Shown in pieces: positions 1 through 8,714 of a stretch of 12,809 bases of DNA (the stretch's first letter is position 1; every line of letters begins with the position of its first letter). Position numbers and translations under genes: made by a program. Under the pieces are notes generated by a model. The model was not told the origin of the DNA. It worked only from the letters and a program-made list of their open reading frames with translations, and searched no databases. Origin of the DNA: Nitrospirota bacterium (GTDB lineage: Bacteria > Nitrospirota > JACRHJ01); NCBI GenBank assembly GCA_021785055.1, contig JAJYGS010000172.1:1-12809 (forward strand), written 5' to 3'.

Positions 1-994
1 AGTCCGCCCGGAGAGACGATGCCGAGAAGCCGGTAGGCCGGCCTCGGCCAGTCGACTGGCTTCGAGCCTCAAGCTCGCGCGCGAGTTCCGAAATCCATGG
101 CCAGTCCGACACCGCCGAGCCGACAAGGCCGATTTTCTTTGCGAGCTTCCTGCCCGCCTCGATGTCTTTTTTGACGGACTCAAAACTTCTGTTCCTCGGA
201 GGCCGATAGACGTACCCCGCCATGCAGAAGCGGCAGTGCCGCCCGCAGCCGCGCGAAAGCTCCACCATGAACATGTCGCCAAACTCGGTGTCCGGCGTGA
301 TTATGGCGCTTCTGGCCGGGAATTTATCCAGGTCTTTTACGTACCGTCTTATTACCTTCTCAGGCGCGCCGGGCGGGGGGGTAAACGATTTTATCGTGCC
401 GTCGGGGTTATATGCGGGTGTATAAAGCGAAGGTATGTAGATGCCGGGGATTTTCGATAGCGCGGTGAGAAGCTCCCGGCGGCTGGCGGATTTTACATTG
501 GCGTATTCGTCCAGGAACTCGTTTATCGATTCCTCGGCCTCGCCGACTACTACTGCATCGAAAAAATCTGCCAGAGGTTCAGGGTTGAAGAACGTGCAGA
601 CGCCGCCGAAAACAAGCAGCGGATGGGATTCGTTCCTGTCCCTGGAAAGGGGGGGAATTCCGGAGAGCCGGAGGAAATCCGCCACAGCAGTATAGCCGTG
701 CTCGAACGAGACCGAGAATGCAAGTATCTCGAAATCGCGCGGTTTTGCCCCTGTCTCTATGGAAGCCGGCAGACCGGCTTCAAACCGCCGCTTCCTTTCA
801 TCCGGGAGGAACAGTCTCTCGGCAAGGGCGTCCGCGCGCGCGTTTATGATGCGGTAAATCGTCTGATATCCGAGCGAGGACATGCCAACGTAATACGTCC
901 CCGGAAATACCAGGCCTACCGTAATTCTCCCGCCCCGCGGCTTGATTATCGCGCCCGTTTCCCTGCGGCCTTCGGCGCTTTTTTCCCTATACAA
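1..994 (-). CDS. B12-binding-type radical SAM protein, partial (3' end beyond window)
   Basis: About 331 N-terminal residues are visible; the gene runs off the window at base 1. Residues ~14-165 look like the B12-binding-type Rossmann region of the large B12-binding/radical SAM family (GGRITVGLVFPGTYYVGMSS, later FGGV and VVVGEAEES). No classical DxHxxG cobalamin motif is visible there, so cobalamin binding is uncertain. The radical SAM core begins with VELSRGCGRHCRFCMAGY; C250, C254 and C257 form the CxxxCxxC motif that binds the 4Fe-4S cluster cleaving S-adenosylmethionine. Next come KKIGLVGSAVSD and SSLRAD, also typical of the family. The substrate is unknown. Start choice: the ftsZ stop TGA is in frame just upstream, and the TTG at 994-992 is the only start that keeps the conserved GGRITVGL strand; the next ATG is residue 38, inside the fold. 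No good Shine-Dalgarno sits at normal spacing, so translation probably depends on coupling to ftsZ, 6 nt upstream. Residues encoded at ~26-63 look like an insertion (see the repeat entry). Family assignment is firm, function is not. Confidence 0.85.
   Translation of the reverse strand, partial: MYREKSAEGRRETGAIIKPRGGRITVGLVFPGTYYVGMSSLGYQTIYRIINARADALAERLFLPDERKRRFEAGLPASIETGAKPRDFEILAFSVSFEHGYTAVADFLRLSGIPPLSRDRNESHPLLVFGGVCTFFNPEPLADFFDAVVVGEAEESINEFLDEYANVKSASRRELLTALSKIPGIYIPSLYTPAYNPDGTIKSFTPPPGAPEKVIRRYVKDLDKFPARSAIITPDTEFGDMFMVELSRGCGRHCRFCMAGYVYRPPRNRSFESVKKDIEAGRKLAKKIGLVGSAVSDWPWISELARELEARSQSTGRGRPTGFSASSLRAD
26..85. repeat. Cluster of perfect palindromes inside the radical SAM gene
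   Basis: Three perfect palindromes lie close together: GGCCGGCC (36-43), GCCAGTCGACTGGC (47-60) and CTCGCGCGCGAG (74-85). In addition GAAGCCGGT (26-34) can pair with ACTGGCTTC (55-63), one G-T wobble included, around a 20-base loop. The segment is in frame and encodes a Ser/Gly/Arg-rich stretch (RSQSTGRGRPTG) between the conserved SDWPWISEL and SSLRAD parts of the protein. From memory, this spacing is about 8 residues longer than usual in the family. It could be a small in-frame palindromic insertion or a chance result of GC-rich codon use. Confidence 0.5.
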
Positions 995-1000
995 GTTTAA

Positions 1001-2245
<1,245 letters not shown>

Positions 2246-2305
2246 CAAAATACCTCCTTTCTGGTTAACCTGCTGTGATCCCTGGGCTTCAATAGGCCCG
2301 TGTCT
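2246..2305 (-). other. ftsA-ftsZ intergenic leader, the largest gap in the operon
   Basis: About 60 nt of non-coding sequence separates the ftsA stop from the ftsZ ATG. It holds the ftsZ ribosome binding site, an 8-bp palindrome GGTTAACC and a weak inverted repeat GGGC...GCCC (2284-2299) with a 4-bp stem. I find no convincing -35/-10 pair and no T-run, so neither a promoter nor a terminator is called. The extra length could separate ftsZ translation from that of ftsA. Confidence 0.5.
2252..2259 (-). promoter_or_regulatory. Ribosome binding site of ftsZ
   Basis: AAGGAGGT, a full-length Shine-Dalgarno match, lies 6 nt before the ATG at 2245. It favours this ATG over the adjacent TTG at 2248 and fits the high expression expected of ftsZ. 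Confidence 0.85.
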
Positions 2306-3538
2306 TTAGAAAAAGTTCTCCACCCATTCCCGCATCCTGCCTATAACCTTCGTAAAGAGATTGCCGTCCGAAATCCGCTTCACATTCCCCGCGCCCGCCT
2401 GCTGCGCCCCGAAGATGACCAGGCCGACGCCCGTGGCGTACATGGGAGAATTCACAACGTCAACAAGGCCCCCGATGTTCATCGGGAACCCGCGCCGGGC
2501 GGGCATCTCCATTACGCGCTCCGCAGCCTCCGGGATGCCTTCCATTACCGCAGTCCCGCCGGTTATGACAACACCGGATGCTATGCGTTCCTCGAAGCCC
2601 GTCTTCCGGAACTCCTTCAGGACAAGTCCGAAAATCTCCTCCACGCGCGGCTCCGTTATCTCGGAGAGGACCTGCCGTGAAAGCACCCTTGGCGGCCTTC
2701 CGCCCACGCTTGCGACCTCTATCGTCTCGTCGTCTCTGACCATGTTCGTAAGCGCGCAGCCGTATCTCTTCTTTATCTTCTCCGCCTCCGCCGCCGGAGT
2801 CCTGAGTCCCACGGCGATGTCGTTTGTCAGGTGGTTCCCGCCTATCGCTATGACCGCCGTATGCCAGATGCCGCCCTCGACGAAGATGGCGAGGTCGGTA
2901 GTCCCGCCGCCGACGTCAACCACCGCCACGCCGAGTTCCTTCTCGTCGTTTGAAAGAACCGAATAGCTCGAAGCGAGCGGCTCCAGGACGATGTCGAGCA
3001 CGTCGAGTCCGGCGCGGTTGCAGCTCTTGATGATATTTTGCGCGGAGGTAACGGCGCCGGTAACAACATGCACCTCGGCCTCCAGCCGGACTCCGCTCAT
3101 GCCGAGCGGCTCCTTTATCCCGTCCTGGTCGTCTATCGAAAACTCCTGCGGGAGCACGTGGAGTATCTCCCTGTCCATCGGTATCGCCACGGCCTTGGCC
3201 GCTTCGATGACACGGTCGACGTCCGCCCTTGAGATCTCGCGGTCTTTTATGGCTATCACGCCGCGGCTGTTGAAACTTTTTATGTGGCTTCCGGCGATGC
3301 CGGCAAAGACGGCGTTTATCTCGACGCCCGCCATCAGCTCGGCCTCTTCGACGGCCTTTTTTATGGACTCGACGGTGCTCTCTATATTGACGACGACTCC
3401 CTTTCTGAGGCCGTGCGAGGGATGACTCCCGATGCCGACTATGTCAATCCTGCCCTCCTCCTTGACCTCGCCGACTATCGCGCATATCTTCGTCGTCCCG
3501 ATATCGAGTCCGACGATTATATTGTCCTTTCTCGCCAA
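2306..3538 (-). CDS. ftsA: Cell division protein FtsA
   Basis: 410 residues from the chosen start. FtsA is an actin-like ATP-binding protein that tethers FtsZ filaments to the inner membrane and recruits later division proteins. Phosphate-1 motif: VGLDIGTTK (residues 9-17). The FtsA-specific 1C subdomain lies at about 84-160 (SHIKSFNSRG to VHVVTGAV). Phosphate-2 motif: DVGGGTTD (208-215), and the adenosine-side VVITGGTAVMEGI follows towards the C terminus. The end (FTKVIGRMREWVENFF) is an amphipathic helix that fits the membrane-targeting sequence. Start: TTG at 3538-3536 lies 5 nt after a perfect AGGAGGT and gives the usual short N terminus MARKDNIIVGLDIG. A longer in-frame start at 3628 would add 30 unrelated residues deep inside ftsQ and is rejected. 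The ftsQ stop is 16 nt upstream. Confidence 0.97.
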   Translation of the reverse strand: MARKDNIIVGLDIGTTKICAIVGEVKEEGRIDIVGIGSHPSHGLRKGVVVNIESTVESIKKAVEEAELMAGVEINAVFAGIAGSHIKSFNSRGVIAIKDREISRADVDRVIEAAKAVAIPMDREILHVLPQEFSIDDQDGIKEPLGMSGVRLEAEVHVVTGAVTSAQNIIKSCNRAGLDVLDIVLEPLASSYSVLSNDEKELGVAVVDVGGGTTDLAIFVEGGIWHTAVIAIGGNHLTNDIAVGLRTPAAEAEKIKKRYGCALTNMVRDDETIEVASVGGRPPRVLSRQVLSEITEPRVEEIFGLVLKEFRKTGFEERIASGVVITGGTAVMEGIPEAAERVMEMPARRGFPMNIGGLVDVVNSPMYATGVGLVIFGAQQAGAGNVKRISDGNLFTKVIGRMREWVENFF

Positions 3539-3543
3539 TCCCC

Positions 3544-3550
3544 ACCTCCT
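3544..3550 (-). promoter_or_regulatory. Ribosome binding site of ftsA
   Basis: AGGAGGT within the run GGGAGGAGGTGGGGA lies 5 nt before the TTG at 3538. It decides the start of ftsA: a consensus site paired with a weak start codon. Confidence 0.85.
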
Positions 3551-3554
3551 CCCT

Positions 3555-4400
3555 TTAGAATGACTGCGCGTCAAGGGTCTGCTTACCGGCGGCATCCGGT
3601 CTGCCCGAAGCCGGTCTACCGGCCACAACCACCTTGCCGGCGAACCTAAGGTCGAGCAGCCCGGGTTTCAGGCCGCGTCTGGCGATGTCGGATTCGACAT
3701 CCGTCAGCCGCCTTATCTTTTGCCGGTATCCTCCGCCGCCGACAAGCACGCGGACGCCGCCGAACAAGAGGCACGGGTTATTGTCCTTTCCGATTTCGAC
3801 CGCCGACGACGACAGCGGGCCTTTGCTCGCGCGCGTTATACTCAGGAGCCTGAGCGCCTTCCCAAGACACCCCACGGTCTTCATGTCGAGTATCCGGAGA
3901 CCTTGCGACGAAGGGTATTCTACGACCGGCAGAAATCCCCATCCCGGCTGTGTTGCCTTTGCAAGCGCGAAACCGTCCGAATCGACGAGATATTCGCCTG
4001 AGGCGGTCTTTACGACAGCCGCCGGAGTCCGCTCCGTAAGCTCGAAACGCACCTCGTCCGGGAAGTCCCTTCGCACGAGCCCCGACTTTATCCACGGATG
4101 GCCTTCAATCCTCTTCACGGCGTCCTTCATGTCATAGGACAGGATGCTCTCTCCTGTAGGGTCGCCGATAAACCTGATGAAGTCTTCCTTCCGCACGTAT
4201 TTCAGGCCCTCCACCCGCACATGTTTAATTTTGAACGCCGGGATGCGGCAGACGTATCTTTTGACTGCGCGCGCGGCCATCGGGGCAAGGAACGCGAACC
4301 CTGCGACAATGATAATAACGGCTGCCGGGAGCAATATCTTCCTGCCGAGCTTTTTCCGCCCCCTGGATTTCGCCGGGTTCTTCCGGCCATCAGTCCTCAT
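3555..4400 (-). CDS. ftsQ: Cell division protein FtsQ (POTRA domain)
   Basis: 281 residues. FtsQ is a bitopic inner-membrane protein; with FtsB and FtsL it links the cytoplasmic ring to septal peptidoglycan synthesis. A strongly basic cytoplasmic tail (residues 1-21) precedes one membrane segment (~22-43, LLPAAVIIIVAGFAFLAP). A POTRA domain follows at ~56-125 (FKIKHVRVEGLKYV through FPDEVRFELTERTP), then the FtsQ beta domain (GEYLVDSDGFAL; late DLRFAGKVVV). The last ~20 residues are a Gly/Ala/Pro/Arg-rich tail with no recognised motif. ATG at 4400 overlaps the ddl stop as ATGA, with GAGG 5 nt upstream, so the two genes are probably translationally coupled. The sequence is poorly conserved, as usual for FtsQ; the call rests on POTRA architecture and position between ddl and ftsA. 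Confidence 0.93.
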   Translation of the reverse strand: MRTDGRKNPAKSRGRKKLGRKILLPAAVIIIVAGFAFLAPMAARAVKRYVCRIPAFKIKHVRVEGLKYVRKEDFIRFIGDPTGESILSYDMKDAVKRIEGHPWIKSGLVRRDFPDEVRFELTERTPAAVVKTASGEYLVDSDGFALAKATQPGWGFLPVVEYPSSQGLRILDMKTVGCLGKALRLLSITRASKGPLSSSAVEIGKDNNPCLLFGGVRVLVGGGGYRQKIRRLTDVESDIARRGLKPGLLDLRFAGKVVVAGRPASGRPDAAGKQTLDAQSF

Positions 4401-5323
4401 CCGCGCCTCAACGCCCCTTCGAGCATCCGCTCTATCAGTCCCGTAAAATTTAAACCAGCCGCAGAAGCCGCCTTCGGAAGCAGGCTCGTGGATGTCATGC
4501 CGGGCAGCGTGTTCATCTCCAGGACGTACGGGTTTTCGTCCCTGTCAACGCGAAAGTCCACCCGCGCGTATCCATATCCGTGCAGGACGTCGAACACCTC
4601 GATCGCCATGGCCTTTATACGTTTCTCAAGCTGCGGGGGAAGTTTAGCCGGGCAGATATATTCCGTGTCGTGCGTCAGGTATTTCGCATCGTAGTCGTAC
4701 ACACCGCTCTTCGGGACTATCTCCACCAAGGGCAGGGCTTCGTAGTTTAGTATCCCGGCTGTTATCTCGCGTCCCTCGATATATCTTTCGACGACGGCTT
4801 CCCTGTCGTGCGAGAACGCAAGCTTCAGCGCGGAAGACATATCGTCCTTCTTATACACAAAGCTCATCCCGATGGTCGAGCCTTGGGTCGAGGGCTTCAC
4901 CACCGCGGGCAGGCCAAAGCTTTCCGCAAGGGACAAATCGGCAGAGGAATTCTTAACGATAATACATTCCGCCGTGGGGATATTGTGGTATTTCAGAATT
5001 TTTTTAGTTATCGCCTTGTCCATAGCGATTGCGGAGCCTGTTACGCCCGTGCCGGTATAGGGCAGTCCCATTGTTTCAAGCAGGCCCTGGATCGTCCCGT
5101 CTTCGCCGAATTTGCCGTGCAGCGCGAGGAAAACCAAGTCGTGCCTTGTTTCAGCAATATCTTTCACAAGCCCCGGCCCGTCGTACACGATTGGGGCGGC
5201 ATTATATCCTGCGCCCCTGAGCGCCTCGAGAACCGCCGCCCCGGACGAGAGCGATACCTCCCTCTCAGCCGATAGGCCTCCCATCAAGACTGCGATCTTT
5301 TTATTTGCAAGATTATCAAGCAT
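4397..5323 (-). CDS. ddl: D-alanine--D-alanine ligase
   Basis: 308 residues, normal for the family. This cytoplasmic ATP-grasp ligase joins two D-Ala to give the D-Ala-D-Ala used by MurF. Visible motifs: GGLSAEREVSL (residues 15-25, first D-Ala site), LHGKFGEDGTIQGLLE (68-83), the ATP-grasp loop KPSTQGSTIGM (143-153), YDYDAKY (209-215) with the Lys-Tyr pair equivalent to E. coli DdlB K215/Y216, and EMNTLPGMTSTSL with metal ligands E269 and N271. The Tyr in the omega loop indicates D-Ala-D-Ala rather than D-lactate specificity. Start ATG at 5323 has AGGAAGAG a few bases upstream and overlaps the end of murB by 8 nt. Its stop overlaps the ftsQ start by 4 nt. Confidence 0.97.
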   Translation of the reverse strand: MLDNLANKKIAVLMGGLSAEREVSLSSGAAVLEALRGAGYNAAPIVYDGPGLVKDIAETRHDLVFLALHGKFGEDGTIQGLLETMGLPYTGTGVTGSAIAMDKAITKKILKYHNIPTAECIIVKNSSADLSLAESFGLPAVVKPSTQGSTIGMSFVYKKDDMSSALKLAFSHDREAVVERYIEGREITAGILNYEALPLVEIVPKSGVYDYDAKYLTHDTEYICPAKLPPQLEKRIKAMAIEVFDVLHGYGYARVDFRVDRDENPYVLEMNTLPGMTSTSLLPKAASAAGLNFTGLIERMLEGALRRG

Positions 5324-6239
5324 TCCAATCTCTTCCTACGATTTTGACTTCCGGCTCCAAATCAAATCCGGTCTTGTCTTTAACCTTTTGCTTCACAATT
5401 TCCATTAAGGCTATAAAATCCTTTGCCGTCGCACCGGAGGCATTAATCAGAAAGTTTGCATGTTTCCCCGATACCGCCGCCCCCCCGACGGATAATCCTT
5501 TCAGTCCCGCGCCTTCTATAAGTTTCCAGGCCTTCTCGCCCGGAGGGTTCTTGAACGTGGAGCCTGCGCTTTTTTCGGCGAGCGGCTGGGAGGCCCTCCT
5601 CTTTTTTATAAATTCCGACGCGCGGGCCTTTATCGCTCCCGGGTCGCCGGGCACAAGCCTGAACCAGGCTTCAGCCACCGCAGCGTTCTCCGGTATGCCG
5701 CCGTGCCTGTATTCTTTCCGGGTCTCGCCGGCGATCAATTCAGACGCCTTTCCGTCTTCTTTTATAAGCAGTGTTTTATATAAAATATCTTTTATCTCGT
5801 AACCGTACGCGCCCGCGTTCATGTATACCGCGCCGCCCACGGTTCCGGGAATTCCCGCGGCGAATTCCAGTCCGGAGAGACCTTCGTCCGCACAGAAATT
5901 CGCAAGCTTCGGAAGAGGCGTCCCCGCCCCGGAGCGGATGGCAATATCTCCGCCCTCGACGTTCTCCTTTATAATCCAGTCCAGCTTCGCAAGGTTTATC
6001 ACCAGCCCATCTATCCCGCCGTCTTTCACGAGGAGGTTCGTCCCGTTCCCTATGATGAACGCCGGGACGCCTTCAGACCACGCTCCCTTGACAATGTCAA
6101 CGAGCTGTCCGACGTTCTCCGGAAACACCATCGCGTCAGCCGGGCCGCCAATCCCGAGCGAGGTATGCATGGACATCGGCTCCGAGAGCCTGACCTCGCC
6201 GGCAAATTTCAGTCTGCCGATAAGTTCAGCCGCCGTCAT
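5316..6239 (-). CDS. murB: UDP-N-acetylenolpyruvoylglucosamine reductase MurB (type II)
   Basis: 307 residues. This FAD enzyme uses NADPH to reduce UDP-GlcNAc-enolpyruvate to UDP-MurNAc in the cytoplasm. Seen: the FAD-binding region [12 protein letters not shown] (24-35) and [12 protein letters not shown] (64-75), [18 protein letters not shown] (129-146), then SAGSTFKNP (224-232) with the likely proton donor S227, and LEPEV with the likely catalytic E297. The short length and the [20 protein letters not shown] layout mark the type II form. The usual YRxS motif reads YRHGG here (177-181); the Ser is replaced, although the catalytic residues remain. ATG at 6239 overlaps the murC stop as ATGA; the upstream Shine-Dalgarno is weak, so coupling to murC is likely. 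Position between murC and ddl is common outside Gammaproteobacteria. Confidence 0.97.
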   Translation of the reverse strand: MTAAELIGRLKFAGEVRLSEPMSMHTSLGIGGPADAMVFPENVGQLVDIVKGAWSEGVPAFIIGNGTNLLVKDGGIDGLVINLAKLDWIIKENVEGGDIAIRSGAGTPLPKLANFCADEGLSGLEFAAGIPGTVGGAVYMNAGAYGYEIKDILYKTLLIKEDGKASELIAGETRKEYRHGGIPENAAVAEAWFRLVPGDPGAIKARASEFIKKRRASQPLAEKSAGSTFKNPPGEKAWKLIEGAGLKGLSVGGAAVSGKHANFLINASGATAKDFIALMEIVKQKVKDKTGFDLEPEVKIVGRDWNA

Positions 6240-7612
6240 AATCTGTTCAACTTCTCAAGGAACAATTCTCCCACCTTCCAGACGTCGCCCGCGCCGAGCG
6301 TTATCACGAGGTCGCCGGGCTTTGTCACTTCCTTAAGCCAGTCCACGGCTTTTTCCTGTGTCTTGATAAAAGACGCGTCCTTGTGCCCCTGGCCTTTTAT
6401 GCCGTCATACAAATTCTTCGCGCTGACACCGTCGATAGGCTTTTCGCCCGCCGGGTATATGTCCATCACCGCAAGCTTGTCCGCCTGGTTGAACGCGGTA
6501 AAAAACTCCTTCATAAGATCGCGCGTCCGGGTGTAGCGATGCGGCTGAAATACGACAACCGTCCTCCTGTCCCACCCGGCCTTCGCGCCGGCGAGCGTCG
6601 CCTTTATTTCCGTCGGGTGGTGGCCGTAGTCGTCAACGACCGTTATGCCGCCGACCTCGCCCTTTATGAAGAATCGTCTGTGCAGTCCGCCGAATTCGGC
6701 GAGCGCAGCGCGTATAGTCTCAAGCGGGATGTCAAGTTCCAGCGCCACGGATATTGCGGCGAGGGAGTTGTACACGCTGTGCCGGCCGGGGATGGCGAGC
6801 TTGAACCTGCCCAGGCTCTCGCCCTTCTTAAGCACCTCGAATTCCGAACCCATGCCGTCGAATTTTATGTTCCTCGCCGAGATGTCGGCCTGCGAATTTA
6901 AACCATATGCGACGTATCTCTTCTTTACCTGCGGGATAAGCTCCCGCACGTGTTCCACGTCCAGGCAGAGCACGGCCAGACCGTAGAACGGAATCTTGTT
7001 TATGAATTGCAGGAAAGCGTCTTTTATCTCATCTATGCCTTTCGTATAGTGGTCGAGATGCTCCTCGTCGATATTCGTCACGACGGCGATGGTGGGTGAG
7101 AGCATGAGGAAGCTGCCGTCCGATTCGTCCGCCTCCGCCACGAGGAATTCTCCCTGCCCAAGCTTCGCGCCCGCTCCGAATATGTTGAGCTTCCCGCCTA
7201 TTACCACCGTCGGATCTATCCCGCCTTTCGAGAGGATGGTGGAGACCATCGACGTCGTGGTGGTTTTCCCGTGCGCCCCGGCGACGGCAATCCCGTATTT
7301 AAGGCGCATCAGCTCCGCGAGCATCTCCGCGCGCGGTATAACCGGTATCTGCCGCTCCCTCGCCGCCGCGACCTCAGGGTTGTCCTCCTTGACGGCGGAA
7401 GATATGACGACTACGTCCGCTCCCTCGACGTTCGCGGCCTTGTGCCCTATGAATATCTCCGCGCCGATGGATTCAAGCCTTTTGGTCGTATCGCTTTCCT
7501 TGAGGTCGGAACCGCCGACCTTGTATCCGAGATTTATCAGCACCTCGGCGATGCCGCTCATACCGACGCCGCCGATACCGACGAAGTGTATCCTCCGGTA
7601 CTTCTTATACAT
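6236..7612 (-). CDS. murC: UDP-N-acetylmuramate--L-alanine ligase MurC
   Basis: 458 residues. MurC attaches L-Ala to UDP-MurNAc, the first step of stem-peptide synthesis in the cytoplasm. The N-terminal Rossmann domain has [14 protein letters not shown] (residues 9-22). The ATP P-loop is GAHGKTTTT (112-120). [10 protein letters not shown] and [11 protein letters not shown] lie in the central domain. The C-terminal domain begins near GLHRRF (many MurC have GVxRRF) and contains [10 protein letters not shown] and FQPHRYTRT. The chosen ATG at 7612 lies 5 nt after AAAGGAG and gives the standard [15 protein letters not shown] start. An in-frame start at 7660 would add 16 residues inside murG and has less support. 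The Shine-Dalgarno overlaps the murG stop codon; the end overlaps murB by 4 nt. Confidence 0.98.
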   Translation of the reverse strand: MYKKYRRIHFVGIGGVGMSGIAEVLINLGYKVGGSDLKESDTTKRLESIGAEIFIGHKAANVEGADVVVISSAVKEDNPEVAAARERQIPVIPRAEMLAELMRLKYGIAVAGAHGKTTTTSMVSTILSKGGIDPTVVIGGKLNIFGAGAKLGQGEFLVAEADESDGSFLMLSPTIAVVTNIDEEHLDHYTKGIDEIKDAFLQFINKIPFYGLAVLCLDVEHVRELIPQVKKRYVAYGLNSQADISARNIKFDGMGSEFEVLKKGESLGRFKLAIPGRHSVYNSLAAISVALELDIPLETIRAALAEFGGLHRRFFIKGEVGGITVVDDYGHHPTEIKATLAGAKAGWDRRTVVVFQPHRYTRTRDLMKEFFTAFNQADKLAVMDIYPAGEKPIDGVSAKNLYDGIKGQGHKDASFIKTQEKAVDWLKEVTKPGDLVITLGAGDVWKVGELFLEKLNRL

Positions 7613-7617
7613 TAATA

Positions 7618-7624
7618 CTCCTTT
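7618..7624 (-). promoter_or_regulatory. Ribosome binding site of murC
   Basis: AAAGGAG, 5 nt before the ATG at 7612 and overlapping the murG TAA stop. It fixes the murC start at 7612. Confidence 0.8.
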
Positions 7625-8714
7625 ATGCGAGAGCCGATTCCCTGCATACCTCAAGCACACTGGCGGCGGCCTCCGGCCTTCCGAGCGCCTTTGAGCGCTC
7701 CTTCATTCCAAGAAGGGCTTCCGCATCAGAAAGCAGGTTTCTTATTTCGTCCGCCAGCCTTTCGCCAGTCGCGTCCCGATCGAGCACCACCCTTGCCGCC
7801 CCGGCGGCCTCCAACTCGCGCGCGTTTTTCTCCTGGTGGTTGTCCGCGGCGAACGGATATGGTATAAGCACGGCAGGCTTGCCAAGCGCCGTAACCTCGG
7901 CGATGGTTAGCGCGCCCGCGCGGCAGATTACAACGTCCGCGCATGCGTATGCCGACGCCATGTCGTATATGTACGGCATCACGCGGCAGGTGAATCCTGC
8001 CCGGCCGTATGCGGCGGCGGTTTCGTCGTAATCCCTCTGTCCGGTCTGATGAATAAACTGGATTTTATCTTTCATATCCGAAAGCCTTGGAAGCGCGTCC
8101 GCGACAGCCCTGTTTATCCGCGACGCCCCTCCGCTTCCGCCGGTAATGAGCACCGTGATTTTATCCTCCTGAAGGCCCATCGCCTCCTGGGCGTCGCCCT
8201 TTTTCACGTCGAGCAGCCCACGCCTGATCGGGTTCCCGGTCAGGACGCATTTTTTTGCCGGGAAGGATCTTTCGCCGGCCTGAAAACCGAGGCATACCCT
8301 GTCGGCTATCTTCCCAAGCCACTTGTTTGCAAGGCCGGGGGCCGCATTCTGCTCCTGGATGATTACCGGCTTCCCGGCAAGCCTCGCCGCAAGCACCGCC
8401 GGGAACGAGGCGTAACCTCCTACCCCCAGGACGGCGTCAGGCCTGAACTCACGAATCATACCAGCCGCCTGTGCTACCCCTGCCGGAATGGACAGGAGCG
8501 TCTTTATCTTTTGCGAAGCGCCCATACCCTTGAACCTGCCCGCGTCTATCAGCTTCAGCTCGAAACCCTCCCTTGGGACAACCCGTCCCTCGATTCCCTG
8601 CGCAGTGCCGACGAACAAGACCTCGATGCCTTCCTTCACTGCCTCAGCCGCCACCGCAATCCCCGGATAGAGATGTCCGCCCGTTCCGCCGCCGGCGATT
8701 AAAAGCCTCTTCAA
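7623..8714 (-). CDS. murG: UDP-GlcNAc:lipid I N-acetylglucosaminyltransferase MurG
   Basis: 363 residues. MurG is a GT-B glycosyltransferase on the cytoplasmic membrane face that adds GlcNAc to lipid I to form lipid II. The N-terminal G-loop is [14 protein letters not shown] (residues 7-20), and [15 protein letters not shown] and [14 protein letters not shown] are family motifs in the acceptor domain. The C-terminal domain has [12 protein letters not shown] (family usually GGSQGA), FIHQTGQRD, the UDP-GlcNAc site [10 protein letters not shown], and [10 protein letters not shown]. The start is TTG at 8714-8712: it overlaps the ftsW TGA as TTGA and gives the expected [14 protein letters not shown]; no ATG or GTG offers this N terminus. 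AGGAG lies about 10 nt upstream. The 4-nt overlap suggests coupling of FtsW and MurG translation. Confidence 0.97.
   Translation of the reverse strand: MKRLLIAGGGTGGHLYPGIAVAAEAVKEGIEVLFVGTAQGIEGRVVPREGFELKLIDAGRFKGMGASQKIKTLLSIPAGVAQAAGMIREFRPDAVLGVGGYASFPAVLAARLAGKPVIIQEQNAAPGLANKWLGKIADRVCLGFQAGERSFPAKKCVLTGNPIRRGLLDVKKGDAQEAMGLQEDKITVLITGGSGGASRINRAVADALPRLSDMKDKIQFIHQTGQRDYDETAAAYGRAGFTCRVMPYIYDMASAYACADVVICRAGALTIAEVTALGKPAVLIPYPFAADNHQEKNARELEAAGAARVVLDRDATGERLADEIRNLLSDAEALLGMKERSKALGRPEAAASVLEVCRESALA

Noticed and set aside
2284..2299. GGGC...GCCC inverted repeat after ftsA as a rho-independent terminator
   Set aside because: The stem is only 4 bp with an 8-base loop, and there is no run of T downstream.
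3538..3628. Longer ftsA start at 3628 adding 30 residues
   Set aside because: The added residues resemble no FtsA N terminus, overlap ftsQ, and the TTG at 3538 has a perfect ribosome site.
7612..7660. Longer murC start at 7660 adding 16 residues
   Set aside because: The added segment overlaps murG, while ATG at 7612 has AAAGGAG at 5-nt spacing and the standard MurC N terminus.
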